Shown: piece by piece, positions 45,490 to 59,500 of the stretch
Layout of the letters: every line of letters starts with the position of its first letter
How positions within the stretch are numbered: position 1 is the stretch's first letter
Assembly: GCA_936450465.1 (NCBI GenBank)
Contig: OW388296.1
Span: 32,867,875-32,931,874 of the forward strand
Direction: 5' to 3'
Length of the DNA stretch: 64,000 bases
DNA from: Gibbula magus
Lineage: Eukaryota; Mollusca; Gastropoda; Trochida; Trochidae
Translations under genes and position numbers: made by a program
The notes under the pieces: generated by a model
Told to the model about the DNA's origin: nothing
What the model saw: only the letters and a program-made list of their open reading frames with translations
The model's database searches: none

Positions 45490-48400
45490 ATCCGAAATAA
45501 CCATTCGATAGAACACAAGCTTATGAACATCTCAGCCAAGTGTTGTCCTGAAAAATGCAGTTTGAAGAAAGTTATTAGCCTCGCTGTCAAGTAATGTAGT
45601 TTGGGCTCGTCTTTGACTTAGAATAATTTCCGTGTTGTTGTGCCAAATTGGCTATAAGACTCTCTGTAAGAGTGAATATATATTAAAAAGTAAGACAGAT
45701 AGAGGAAATCCGAAATAGCCATTCGATAGAACACAAGGTAATGAACATCTCAGCCAAGTGTTGTCCTGAAATATGCAGTTTGAAGAAAGTTATTAGCCTC
45801 GCTGTCAAGTAATGTAGTTTGTGGTCTTTTTTGACTTAGAATAATTTCTGTGTTTTTGGGCCAAATTGGCTATGCGACTCTCTGTAAGAGTGAATATAGA
45901 TTAAAAAGTAAGACAGATAGAGGAAATCCGAAATAACCATTCGATAGAACACAAGCTTATGAACATCTCAGCCAAGTGTTGTCCTGAAAAATGCAGTTTG
46001 AAGAAAGTTATTAGCCTCGCTGTCAAGTAATGTAGTTTGGGCTCGTCTTTGACTTAGAATAATTTCCGTGTTTTTGTGCCAAATTGGCTATGCGACTCTC
46101 TGTAAGAGTGAATATAGATTAAAAAGTAAGACAGATAGAGGAAATCCGAAATAACCATTCGATAGAACACAAGGTAATGAACATCTCAGCCAAGTTTGGT
46201 CCTGAAATATGCAGTTTGAAGAAAGTTATTAGCCTCGCTGTCAAGTAATGTAGTTTGTGGTCTTCTTTGACTTAGAATAATTTCCGTGTTTTTGTGCCAA
46301 ATTGGCTATGCGACTCTCTGTAAGAGTGAATATAGATTAAAAAGTAAGACAGATAGAGGAAATCCGAAATAACCATTCGATAGAACACAAGGTAATGAAC
46401 ATCTCAGCCAAGTTTGGTCCTGAAATATGCAGTTTGAAGAAAGTTATTAGCCTCGCTGTCAAGTAATGTAGTTTGTTGTCTTCTTTGACTTAGAATAATT
46501 TCCGTGTTTTTGTGCCAAATTGGCTATGCGACTCTCTGTAAGAGTGAATATAGATTAAAAAGTAAGACAGATAGAGGAAATCCGAAATAACCATTCGATA
46601 GAACACAAGGTTATGAACATCTCAGCCAAGTTTGGTCCTGAAATATGCAGTTTGAAGAAAGTTATTAGCCTCGCTGTCAAGTAATGTAGATTGTGGTCTT
46701 TACTGACTTAGAATAATTTCCGTGTTTTTCGGCCAAATTGGCTATGCGACTCTGTAAGAGTGAATATAGATTAAAAAGTAAGACAGATAGAGGAAATCCG
46801 AAATAACCATTCGATAGAACACAAGGTTATGAACATCTTAGCCAAGTGTTGTCCTGAAATATGCAGTTTGAAGAAAGTTATTAGCCTCGTTGTCAAGTAA
46901 TGTAGTTTGTAGTCTTCTTTGACTTAGAATAATTTCCGTGTTGTTGTGCCAAATTGGCTATGCGACTCTCTGTAAGAGTGAATATATATTAAAAAGTAAG
47001 ACAGATAGAGGAAATCCGAAATAGCCATTCGATAGAACACAAGGTAATGAACATCTCAGCCAAGTGTTGTCCTGAAATATGCAGTTTGAAGAAAGTTATT
47101 AGCCTCGCTGTCAAGAAATGTAGTTTGTGGTCTTTTTTGACTTAGAATAATTTCTGTGTTTTTGGGGCAAATTGGCTATGCGACTCTCTGTAAGAGTGAA
47201 TATAGATTAAAAAGTAAGACAGATAGAGGAAATCCGAAATAACCATTCGATAGAACACAAGCTTATGAACATCTCAGCCAAGTGTTGTCCTGAAAAATGC
47301 AGTTTGAAGAAAGTTATTAGCCTCGCTGTCAAGTAATGTAGTTTGGGCTCGTCTTTGACTTAGAATAATTTCCGTGTTTTTGTGCCAAATTGGCTATGCG
47401 ACTCTCTGTAAGAGTGAATATAGATTAAAAAGTAAGACAGATAGAGGAAATCCGAAATAACCATTCGATAGAACACAAGGTTATGAACATCTCAGCCAAG
47501 TTTGGTCCTGAAATATGCAGTTTGAAGAAAGTTATTAGCCTCGCTGTCAAGTAATGTAGTTTGTGGTCTTCTTTGCATTAGAATAATTTCCGTGTTTTTC
47601 GGCCAAATTGGCTATGCGACATTCTGTAAGAGTGAATATAGATTAAAAAGTAAGACAGATAGAGGAAATCCGAAATAACCATTCGATAGAACACAAGGTA
47701 ATGAACATCTCAGCCAAGTTTGGTCCTGAAATTTGCAGTTTGAAGAAAGTTATAAGCCTCGCTGTCAAGTAATGTAGTTTGTGGTCTTCTTTGACTTAGA
47801 ATAATTTCCGTGTTTTTGTGCCAAATTGGCTATGCGACTCTCTGTAAGAGTGGATATAGATTAAAAAGTAAGACAGATAGAGGGAATCCGAAATAGCCAT
47901 TCGATAGAACACAAGGTAATGAACATCTCAGCCAAGTTTTGTCCTGAAATATGCAGTTTGAAGAAAGTTATTAGCCTCGCTGTCAAGTAATGTAGTTTGT
48001 TGTCTTCTTTGACTTAGAATAATTTCCGTGTTTTTGTGCCAAATTGGCTATGCGACTCTCTGTAAGAGTGAATATAGATTAAAAAGTAAGACAGATAGAG
48101 GAAATCCGAAATAACCATTCGATAGAACACAAGGTAATGAACATCTCAGCCAAGTTTTGTCCTGAAATATGCAGTTTGAAGAAAGTTATTAGCCTCGCTG
48201 TCAAGTAATGTAGTTTGTTGTCTTCTTTGACTTAGAATAATTTCCGTGTTTTTGTGCCAAATTGGCTATGCGACTCTCTGTAAGAGTGAATATAGATTAA
48301 AAAGTAAGACAGATAGAGGAAATCCGAAATAACCATTCGATAGAACACAAGGTAATGAACATCTCAGCCAAGTTTGGTCCTGAAATATGCAGTTTGAAGA

Positions 48401-51400
48401 AAGTTATTAGCCTCGCTGTCAAGTAATGTAGATTGTGGTCTTTACTGACTTAGAATAATTTCCGTGTTTTTCGGCCAAATTGGCTATGCGACTCTGTAAG
48501 AGTGAATATAGATTAAAAAGTAAGACAGATAGAGGAAATCCGAAATAACCATTCGATAGAACACAAGGTTATGAACATCTTAGCCAAGTGTTGTCCTGAA
48601 ATATGCAGTTTGAAGAAAGTTATTAGCCTCGTTGTCAAGTAATGTAGTTTGTAGTCTTCTTTGACTTAGAATAATTTCCGTGTTGTTGTTCCAAATTGGC
48701 TATGCGACTCTCTGTAAGAGTGAATATATATTAAAAAGTAAGACAGATAGAGGAAATCCGAAATAGCCATTCGATAGAACACAAGGTAATGAACATCTCA
48801 GCCAAGTGTTGTCCTGAAATATGCAGTTTGAAGAAAGTTATTAGCCTCGCTGTCAAGTAATGTAGTTTGTGGTCTTTTTTGACTTAGAATAATTTCTGTG
48901 TTTTTGGGGCAAATTGGCTATGCGACTCTCTGTAAGAGTGAATATAGATTAAAAAGTAAGACAGATAGAGGAAATCCGAAATAACCATTCGATAGAACAC
49001 AAGCTTATGAACATCTCAGCCAAGTGTTGTCCTGAAAAATGCAGTTTGAAGAAAGTTATTAGCCTCGCTGTCAAGTAATGTAGTTTGTGGTCCTCTTTGA
49101 CTTAGAATAATTTCCGTGTTTTTGTGCCAAATTGGCTATGCGACTCTCTGTAAGAGTGGATATAGATTAAAAAGTAAGACAGATAGAGGGAATCCGAAAT
49201 AACCATTCGATAGAACACAAGGTTATGAACATCTCAGCCAAGTTTGGTCCTGAAATATGCAGTTTGAAGAAAGTTATTAGCCTCGCTGTCAAGTAATGTA
49301 GATTGTGGTCTTTACTGACTTAGAATAATTTCCGTGTTTTTCGGCCAAATTGGCTATGCGACTCTGTAAGAGTGAATATAGATTAAAAAGTAAGACAGAT
49401 AGAGGAAATCCGAAATAACCATTCGATAGAACACAAGGTTATGAACATCTTAGCCAAGTGTTGTCCTGAAATATGCAGTTTGAAGAAAGTAATTAGCCTC
49501 GTTGTCAAGTAATGTAGTTTGTAGTCTTCTTTGACTTAGAATAATTTCCGTGTTGTTGTGCCAAATTGGCTATGCGACTCTCTGTAAGAGTGAATATATA
49601 TTAAAAAGTAAGACAGATAGAGGAAATCCGAAATAGCCATTCGATAGAACACAAGGTAATGAACATCTCAGCCAAGTGTTGTCCTGAAATATGCAGTTTG
49701 AAGAAAGTTATTAGCCTCGCTGTCAAGTAATGTAGTTTGTGGTCTTTTTTGACTTAGAATAATTTCTGTGTTTTTGGGGCAAATTGGCTATGCGACTCTC
49801 TGTAAGAGTGAATATAGATTAAAAAGTAAAACAGATAGAGGAAATCCGAAATAACCATTCGATAGAACACAAGCTTATGAACATCTCAGCCAAGTGTTGT
49901 CCTGAAAAATGCAGTTTGAAGAAAGTTATTAGCCTCGCTGTCAAGTAATGTAGTTTGGGCTCGTCTTTGACTTAGAATAATTTCCGTGTTTTTGTGCCAA
50001 ATTGGCTATGCGACTCTCTGTAAGAGTGAATATAGATTAAAAAGTAAGACAGATAGAGGAAATCCGAAATAACCATTCGATAGAACACAAGGTAATGAAC
50101 ATCTCAGCCAAGTTTGGTCCTGAAATATGCAGTTTGAAGAAAGTTATTAGCCTCGCTGTCAAGTAATGTGGTTTGGGCTCGTCTTTGACTTAGAATAATT
50201 TCCGTGTTTTTCGGCCAAATTGGCTATGGGACTCTCTGTAAGAATGAATATAGATTAAAAAGTAAGACAATTAGAGGAAATCCGAAATAACCATTCGATA
50301 GAACACAAGGTTATGAACATCTCAGCCAAGTTTGGTCCTGAAATATGCAGTTTGAAGAAAGTTATTAGCCTCGCTGTCAAGTAATGTAGATTGTGGTCTT
50401 CTCTGACTTAGAATAATTTCCGTGTTTTTCGGCCAAATTGGCTATGCGACTCTCTGTAAGAGTGGATATAGATTAAAAAGTAAGACAGATAGAGGAAATC
50501 CGAAATAACCATTCGATAGAACGCAAGGTTATGAACATCTCAGCCAAGTTTGGTCCTGAAATATGCAGTTTGAAGAAAGTTATTAGCCTCGCTGTCAAGT
50601 GATGTAGATTGTGGTCTTCTCTGACTTAGAATAATTTCTGTGTTTTTGGGGCAAATTGGCTATGCGACTCTCTGTAAGAATGAATATAGATTAAAAAGTA
50701 AGACAGATAGAGGAAATCCGAAATAACCATTCGATAGAACAAAAGCTTATGAACATCTCAGCCAAGTGTTGTCCTGAAAAATGCAGTTTGAAGAAAGTTA
50801 TTAGCCTCGCTGTCAAGTAATGTGGTTTGGGCTCGTCTTTGACTTAGAATAATTTCCGTGTTTTTCGGCCAAATTGGCTATGCGACTCTGTAAGAGTGAA
50901 TATAGATTAAAAAGTAAGACAGATAGAGGAAATCCGAAATAACCATTCGATAGAACGCAAGGTTATGAACATCTCAGCCAAGTTTGGTCCTGAAATATGC
51001 AGTTTGAAGAAAGTTATTAGCCTCGCTGTCAAGTGATGTAGATTGTGGTCTTCTCTGACTTAGAATAATTTCCGTGTTGTTGTGCCAAATTGGCTATGCG
51101 ACTCTCTGTAAGAGTGAATATATATTAAAAAGTAAGACAGATAGAGGAAATCCGAAATAGCCATTCGATAGAACACAAGGTAATGAACATCTCAGCCAAG
51201 TGTTGTCCTGAAATATGCAGTTTGAAGAAAGTTATTAGCCTCGCTGTCAAGTAATGTAGTTTCTGGTCTTTTTTGACTTAGAATAATTTCTGTGTTTTTG
51301 GGGCAAATTGGCTATGCGACTCTCTGTAAGAGTGAATATAGATTAAAAAGTAAGACAGATAGAGGAAATCCGAAATAACCATTCGATAGAACAAAAGCTT

Positions 51401-52675
51401 ATGAACATCTCAGCCAAGTGTTGTCCTGAAAAATGCAGTTTGAAGAAAGTTATTAGCCTCGCTGTCAAGTAATGTAGTTTGGGCTCGTCTTTGACTTAGA
51501 ATAATTTTCGTGTTTTTGTGCCAAATTGGCTATGCGACTCTCTGTAAGAGTGAATATAGATTAAAAAGTAAGACAGATAGAGGAAATCCGAAATAACCAT
51601 TCGATAGAACACAAGGTAATGGACATCTCAGCCAAGTTTGGTCCTGAAATATGCAGTTTGAAGAAAGTTATTAGCCTCGCTGTCAAGTAATGTAGTTTGT
51701 GGTCTTCTTTGACTTAGAATAATTTCCGTGTTTTTGTGCCAAATTGGCTATGCGACTCTCTGTAAGAGTGGATATAGATTAAAAAGTAAGACAGATAGAG
51801 GAAATCCGAAATAACCATTCGATAGAACACAAGGTTATGAACATCTCAGCCAAGTTTGGTCCTGAAATATGCAGTTTGAAGAAAGTTATTAGCCTCGCTG
51901 TCAAGTAATGTAGTTTGTGGTCTTCTTTGACTTAGAATAATTTCCGTGTTGTTGTGCCAAATTGGCTATGCGACTCTCTGTAAGAGTGAATATAGATTAA
52001 AAAGTAAGACAGATAGAGGAAATCCGAAATAGCCATTCGATAGAACACAAGGTAATGAACATCTCAGCCAAGTGTTGTCCTGAAATATGCAGTTTGAAGA
52101 AAGTTATTAGCCTCGCTGTCAAGTAATGTAGTTTGTGGTCTTCTTTGACTTAGAATAATTTCCGTGTTTTTGTGCCAAATTGGCTATGCGACTCTCTGTA
52201 AGAGTGGATATAGATTAAAAAGTAGGACAGATAGAGGAAATCCGAAATAACTATTCGATAGAACGCAAGGTTATGAACATCTCAGCCAAGTGTTGTCCTG
52301 AAATATGCAGTTTGAAGAAAGTTATTAGCCTCGCTGTCAAGTAATGTAGTTTGGGCTCGTCTTTGACTTAGAATAATTTCCGTGTTTTTCGGCCAAATTG
52401 GCTATGCGACTCTCTGTAAGAGTGAATATAGATTAAAAAGTAAGACAGATAGAGGAAATCCGAAATAACCATTCGATAGAACACAAGGTAATGAACATCT
52501 CAGCCAAGTGTTGTCCTGAAAAATGCAGTTTGAAGAAAGTTATTAGCCTCGCTGTCAAGTAATGTAGTTTGGGCTCGTCTTTGACTTAGAATAATTTTCG
52601 TGTTTTTGTGCCAAATTGGCTATGCGACTCTCTGTAAGAGTGAATATAGATTAAAAAGTAAGACAGATAGAGGAA
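45490..52675 (+). repeat. Body of the large duplicated segment, copy 1
   Basis: Starts with h1 (here ctataagac), h2, h3, h4 and an h4 variant with gttgtc. A new 4-unit series then appears: t1 gattgtggtctttactg (216 bp), t2 cttagcc/cgttgtc/gttgttg, then h2- and h3-type units, at 46580, 48322 and 49192. The right part has private markers: gtggtttgggctcg and ctatggg (50062), gaacgc (50498), aaaagctt (50716), ttctggtc (51150), ggtaatggac (51586) and gtaggacag (52022). The whole segment recurs from 56592 to the window end. Confidence 0.88.
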
Positions 52676-54199
52676 ATCCGAAATAACCATTCGATAGAAC
52701 ACAAGGTTATGAACATCTCAGCCAAGTTTGGTCCTGAAATATGCAGTTTGAAGAAAGTTATTAGCCTCGCTGTCAAGTAATGTAGTTTGTGGTCTTCTTT
52801 GACTTAGAATAATTTCCGTGTTTTGGGGCCAAATTGGCTATGCGACTCTCTGTAAGAGTGAATATAGATTAAAAAGTAAGACAGATAGAGGGAATCCAAA
52901 ATAACCATTCGATAGAACACAAGGTAATGAACATCTCAGCCAAGTTTGGTCCTGAAATTTGCAGTTTGAAGAAAGTTATAAGCCTCGCTGTCAAGTAATG
53001 TAGTTTGTGGTCTTCTTTGACTTAGAATAATTTCCGTGTTTTTCGGCCAAATTGGCTATCCGACTCTCTGTAAGAGTGAATATAGATTAAAAAGTAAGAC
53101 AGATAGAGGAAATCCGAAATAACCATTCGATAGAACACAAGGTTATGAACATCTTAGCCAAGTTTGATCCTGAAATATGCAGTTTGAAGAAAGTTATTAG
53201 CCTCGCTGTCAAGTAATGTAGTTTGTGGTCTTCTCTGACTTACAATAATTTCCGTGTTTTTCGGCCAAATTGGCTATGCGACTCTGTAAGAGTGAATATA
53301 GATTAAAAAGTAAGACAGATAGAGGAAATCCGAAATAACCATTCGATAGAACACAAGGTAATGAACATCTCAGCCAAGTGTTGTCCTGAAATATGCAGTT
53401 TGAAGAAAGTTATTAGCCTCGCTGTCAAGTAATGTAGTTTGTGGTCTTCTTTGACTTAGAATAATTTCCGTGTTTTTGTGCCAAATTGGCTATGCGACTC
53501 TCTGTAAGAGTGGATATAGATTAAAAAGTAGGACAGATAGAGGAAATCCGAAATAACTATTCGATAGAACGCAAGGTTATGAACATCTCAGCCAAGTGTT
53601 GTCCTGAAATATGCAGTTTGAAGAAAGTTATTAGCCTCGCTGTCAAGTAATGTAGTTTGGGCTCGTCTTTGACTTAGAATAATTTCCGTGTTTTTCGGCC
53701 AAATTGGCTATGCGACTCTCTGTAAGAGTGAATATAGATTAAAAAGTAAGACAGATAGAGGAAATCCGAAATAACCATTCGATAGAACACAAGGTAATGA
53801 ACATCTCAGCCAAGTGTTGTCCTGAAAAATGCAGTTTGAAGAAAGTTATTAGCCTCGCTGTCAAGTAATGTAGTTTGGGCTCGTCTTTGACTTAGAATAA
53901 TTTTCGTGTTTTTGTGCCAAATTGGCTATGCGACTCTCTGTAAGAGTGAATATAGATTAAAAAGTAAGACAGATAGAGGGAATCCGAAATAACCATTCGA
54001 TAGAATACAAGGTTATGAACATCTCAGCCAAGTTTGGTCCTGAAATATGCAGTTTGAAGAAAGTTATAAGCCTCGCTGTCAAGTAATGTAGTTTGTGGTC
54101 TTCTTTGACTTAGAATAATTTCTGTGTTTTTGGGCCAAATTGGCTATGCGACTCTCTGTAAGAGTGAATATAGATTAAAAAGTAAGACAGATAGAGGGA
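52676..54199 (+). repeat. Seven units with a repeated trimer
   Basis: The trimer at 53328-53981 (gtggatatag/gtaggacag; ctattcg/gaacgc/gggctcg; aaatgcag/attttcg) repeats 52022-52675 at an offset of 1306 bp, apart from aataacc against aatagcc at the start; a third copy is at 63342-63995. Unit 53112-53327 (216 bp) carries cttagccaagtttgatcc and 'tacaataatt', the latter seen once. Unit 53982 has 'gaatacaagg', repeated in the next unit at 54200. Confidence 0.78.
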
Positions 54200-54415
54200 A
54201 TCCGAAATAACCATTCGATAGAATACAAGGTTATGAACATCTCAGCCAAGTTTGGTCCTGAAATATGCAGTTTGAAGAAAGTTATAAGCCTCGCTGTCAA
54301 GTAATGTAGTTTGTGGTCTTCTTTGACTTAGAATAATTTCTGTGTTTTAGGGACAAATTGGCTCTGCGACTCTGTAAGAGTGAATATAGATTAAAAAGTA
54401 AGACAGATAGAGGAA
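54200..54415 (+). repeat. Chimeric h5-type unit, 216 bp
   Basis: The left part copies the preceding unit (gaatacaagg, ttataagcc); the right part is h5 (tttagggac with the 2-bp deletion). It connects the gtaggacag trimer series to a return of the h6-h11 series, so it marks the junction between two HOR families. Confidence 0.75.
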
Positions 54416-56591
54416 ATCCGAAATAACCATTCGATAGAACACAAGGTTATGAACATCTCAGCCAAGTTTGGTCCTGAAATATGCAGTTTGAAGAAAGTTA
54501 TTAGCCTCGCTGTCAAGTAATGTAGTTTGTGGTCTTCTTTGCATTAGAATAATTTCCGTGTTTTTCGGCCAAATTGGCTATGCGACATTCTGTAAGAGTG
54601 AATATAGATTAAAAAGTAAGACAGATAGAGGAAATCCGAAATAACCATTCGATAGAACACAAGGTAATGAACATCTCAGCAAAGTTTGGTCCTGAAATAT
54701 GCAGTTTGAAGAAAGTTATTAGCCTCGCTGTCAAGTAATGTAGTTTGTGGTCTTCTTTGACTTAAAATAATTTCCGTGTTTTTGGGCCAAATTGGCTATG
54801 CGACTCTCTGTAAAAGTGAATATAGATTAAAAAGTAAGACAGATAGAGGAAATCCGAAATAACCATTCGATAGAACACAAGGTTATGAACATCTTAGTCA
54901 AGTTTGATCCTGAAATATGCAGTTTGAAGAAAGTTATTAGCCTCGCTGTCAAGTAAAGTAGTTTGTGGTCTTCTTTGACTTAGAATAATTTCTGTGTTTT
55001 TGGGCCAAATTGGCTATGCGACTCTCTGTAAGAGTGAATATAGATTAAAAAGTAAGACAGATAGAGGAAATCCGAAATAACCATTCGATAGAACACAAGG
55101 TAATGAACATCTCAGCCAAGTTTGGTCCTGAAATATGCAGTTTGAAGAAAGTTATTAGCCTCGCTGTCAAGTAATGTAGTTTGTGGTCTTCTTTGACTTA
55201 GAATAATTTCCGTGTTTTTGTGCCAAATTGGCTATGCGACTCTCTGTAAGAGTGGATATAGATTAAAAAGTAAGACAGATAGAGGGAATCCGAAATAACC
55301 ATTCGATAGAACACAAGGTAATGAACATCTCAGCCAAGTTTGGTCCTGAAATATGCAGTTTGAAGAAAGTTATTAGCCTCGCTGTCAAGTAATGTAGTTT
55401 GTGGTCTTCTTTGACTTAGAATAATTTCTGTGTTTTTGGGACAAATTGGCTCTGCGACTCTGTAAGAGTGAATATAGATTAAAAAGTAAGACAGATAGAG
55501 GAAATCCGAAATAACCATTCGATAGAACACAAGGTTATGAACATCTCAGCCAAGTTTGGTCCTGAAATATGCAGTTTGAAGAAAGTTATTAGCCTCGCTG
55601 TCAAGTAATGTAGTTTGTGGTCTTCTTTGCATTAGAATAATTTCCGTGTTTTTCGGCCAAATTGGCTATGCGACATTCTGTAAGAGTGAATATAGATTAA
55701 AAAGTAAGACAGATAGAGGAAATCCGAAATAACCATTCGATAGAACACAAGGTAATGAACATCTCAGCAAAGTTTGGTCCTGAAATATGCAGTTTGAAGA
55801 AAGTTATTAGCCTCGCTGTCAAGTAATGTAGTTTGTGGTCTTCTTTGACTTAAAATAATTTCCGTGTTTTTGGGCCAAATTGGCTATGCGACTCTCTGTA
55901 AAAGTGAATATAGATTAAAAAGTAAGACAGATAGAGGAAATCCGAAATAACCATTCGATAGAACACAAGGTTATGAACATCTTAGTCAAGTTTGATCCTG
56001 AAATATGCAGTTTGAAGAAAGTTATTAGCCTCGCTGTCAAGTAAAGTAGTTTGTGGTCTTCTTTGACTTAGAATAATTTCTGTGTTTTTGGGCCAAATTG
56101 GCTATGCGACTCTCTGTAAGAGTGAATATAGATTAAAAAGTAAGACAGATAGAGGAAATCCGAAATAACCATTCGATAGAACACAAGGTAATGAACATCT
56201 CAGCCAAGTTTGGTCCTGAAATATGCAGTTTGAAGAAAGTTATTAGCCTCGCTGTCAAGTAATGTAGTTTGTGGTCTTCTTTGACTTAGAATAATTTCCG
56301 TGTTTTTGTGCCAAATTGGCTATGCGACTCTCTGTAAGAGTGGATATAGATTAAAAAGTAAGACAGATAGAGGGAATCCGAAATAACCATTCGATAGAAC
56401 ACAAGGTAATGAACATCTCAGCCAAGTTTGGTCCTGAAATATGCAGTTTGAAGAAAGTTATTAGCCTCGCTGTCAAGTAATGTAGTTTGTGGTCTTCTTT
56501 GACTTAGAATAATTTCTGTGTTTTTGGGACAAATTGGCTCTGCGACTCTGTAAGAGTGAATATAGATTAAAAAGTAAGACAGATAGAGGAA
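54416..56591 (+). repeat. 5-unit block of 1088 bp, two tandem copies
   Basis: Copies 54416-55503 and 55504-56591 each contain h6, the h7/h8 fusion, h9, h10 and h11. No difference between the copies was seen by eye. The h7/h8 fusion junction (ggtaatg joined to agcaaag) is the same as at 42662 and 44838, so this block descends from those copies although it lies about 10 kb away. Confidence 0.87.
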
Positions 56592-59500
56592 ATCCGAAAT
56601 AACCATTCGATAGAACACAAGCTTATGAACATCTCAGCCAAGTGTTGTCCTGAAAAATGCAGTTTGAAGAAAGTTATTAGCCTCGCTGTCAAGTAATGTA
56701 GTTTGGGCTCGTCTTTGACTTAGAATAATTTCCGTGTTGTTGTGCCAAATTGGCTATAAGACTCTCTGTAAGAGTGAATATATATTAAAAAGTAAGACAG
56801 ATAGAGGAAATCCGAAATAGCCATTCGATAGAACACAAGGTAATGAACATCTCAGCCAAGTGTTGTCCTGAAATATGCAGTTTGAAGAAAGTTATTAGCC
56901 TCGCTGTCAAGTAATGTAGTTTGTGGTCTTTTTTGACTTAGAATAATTTCTGTGTTTTTGGGCCAAATTGGCTATGCGACTCTCTGTAAGAGTGAATATA
57001 GATTAAAAAGTAAGACAGATAGAGGAAATCCGAAATAACCATTCGATAGAACACAAGCTTATGAACATCTCAGCCAAGTGTTGTCCTGAAAAATGCAGTT
57101 TGAAGAAAGTTATTAGCCTCGCTGTCAAGTAATGTAGTTTGGGCTCGTCTTTGACTTAGAATAATTTCCGTGTTTTTGTGCCAAATTGGCTATGCGACTC
57201 TCTGTAAGAGTGAATATAGATTAAAAAGTAAGACAGATAGAGGAAATCCGAAATAACCATTCGATAGAACACAAGGTAATGAACATCTCAGCCAAGTTTG
57301 GTCCTGAAATATGCAGTTTGAAGAAAGTTATTAGCCTCGCTGTCAAGTAATGTAGTTTGTGGTCTTCTTTGACTTAGAATAATTTCCGTGTTTTTGTGCC
57401 AAATTGGCTATGCGACTCTCTGTAAGAGTGAATATAGATTAAAAAGTAAGACAGATAGAGGAAATCCGAAATAACCATTCGATAGAACACAAGGTAATGA
57501 ACATCTCAGCCAAGTTTGGTCCTGAAATATGCAGTTTGAAGAAAGTTATTAGCCTCGCTGTCAAGTAATGTAGTTTGTTGTCTTCTTTGACTTAGAATAA
57601 TTTCCGTGTTTTTGTGCCAAATTGGCTATGCGACTCTCTGTAAGAGTGAATATAGATTAAAAAGTAAGACAGATAGAGGAAATCCGAAATAACCATTCGA
57701 TAGAACACAAGGTTATGAACATCTCAGCCAAGTTTGGTCCTGAAATATGCAGTTTGAAGAAAGTTATTAGCCTCGCTGTCAAGTAATGTAGATTGTGGTC
57801 TTTACTGACTTAGAATAATTTCCGTGTTTTTCGGCCAAATTGGCTATGCGACTCTGTAAGAGTGAATATAGATTAAAAAGTAAGACAGATAGAGGAAATC
57901 CGAAATAACCATTCGATAGAACACAAGGTTATGAACATCTTAGCCAAGTGTTGTCCTGAAATATGCAGTTTGAAGAAAGTTATTAGCCTCGTTGTCAAGT
58001 AATGTAGTTTGTAGTCTTCTTTGACTTAGAATAATTTCCGTGTTGTTGTGCCAAATTGGCTATGCGACTCTCTGTAAGAGTGAATATATATTAAAAAGTA
58101 AGACAGATAGAGGAAATCCGAAATAGCCATTCGATAGAACACAAGGTAATGAACATCTCAGCCAAGTGTTGTCCTGAAATATGCAGTTTGAAGAAAGTTA
58201 TTAGCCTCGCTGTCAAGAAATGTAGTTTGTGGTCTTTTTTGACTTAGAATAATTTCTGTGTTTTTGGGGCAAATTGGCTATGCGACTCTCTGTAAGAGTG
58301 AATATAGATTAAAAAGTAAGACAGATAGAGGAAATCCGAAATAACCATTCGATAGAACACAAGCTTATGAACATCTCAGCCAAGTGTTGTCCTGAAATAT
58401 GCAGTTTGAAGAAAGTTATTAGCCTCGCTGTCAAGTAATGTAGTTTGGGCTCGTCTTTGACTTAGAATAATTTCCGTGTTTTTGTGCCAAATTGGCTATG
58501 CGACTCTCTGTAAGAGTGAATATAGATTAAAAAGTAAGACAGATAGAGGAAATCCGAAATAACCATTCGATAGAACACAAGGTTATGAACATCTCAGCCA
58601 AGTTTGGTCCTGAAATATGCAGTTTGAAGAAAGTTATTAGCCTCGCTGTCAAGTAATGTAGTTTGTGGTCTTCTTTGCATTAGAATAATTTCCGTGTTTT
58701 TCGGCCAAATTGGCTATGCGACTCTCTGTAAGAGTGAATATAGATTAAAAAGTAAGACAGATAGAGGAAATCCGAAATAACCATTCGATAGAACACAAGG
58801 TAATGAACATCTCAGCCAAGTTTGGTCCTGAAATTTGCAGTTTGAAGAAAGTTATAAGCCTCGCTGTCAAGTAATGTAGTTTGTGGTCTTCTTTGACTTA
58901 GAATAATTTCCGTGTTTTTGTGCCAAATTGGCTATGCGACTCTCTGTAAGAGTGGATATAGATTAAAAAGTAAGACAGATAGAGGGAATCCGAAATAGCC
59001 ATTCGATAGAACACAAGGTAATGAACATCTCAGCCAAGTTTTGTCCTGAAATATGCAGTTTGAAGAAAGTTATTAGCCTCGCTGTCAAGTAATGTAGTTT
59101 GTTGTCTTCTTTGACTTAGAATAATTTCCGTGTTTTTGTGCCAAATTGGCTATGCGACTCTCTGTAAGAGTGAATATAGATTAAAAAGTAAGACAGATAG
59201 AGGAAATCCGAAATAACCATTCGATAGAACACAAGGTAATGAACATCTCAGCCAAGTTTTGTCCTGAAATATGCAGTTTGAAGAAAGTTATTAGCCTCGC
59301 TGTCAAGTAATGTAGTTTGTTGTCTTCTTTGACTTAGAATAATTTCCGTGTTTTTGTGCCAAATTGGCTATGCGACTCTCTGTAAGAGTGAATATAGATT
59401 AAAAAGTAAGACAGATAGAGGAAATCCGAAATAACCATTCGATAGAACACAAGGTAATGAACATCTCAGCCAAGTTTGGTCCTGAAATATGCAGTTTGAA

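Noticed and set aside
412..56618. Many minus-strand open reading frames of 62-89 codons with similar proteins (such as MFYRMVISDF...)
   Set aside because: They are the same satellite unit read on the minus strand, mostly starting at GTG and extended where the 216-bp unit restores frame. There is no start context, intron signal or selection pattern, and their ends follow indels. The repeated 'protein' reflects the repeated DNA.
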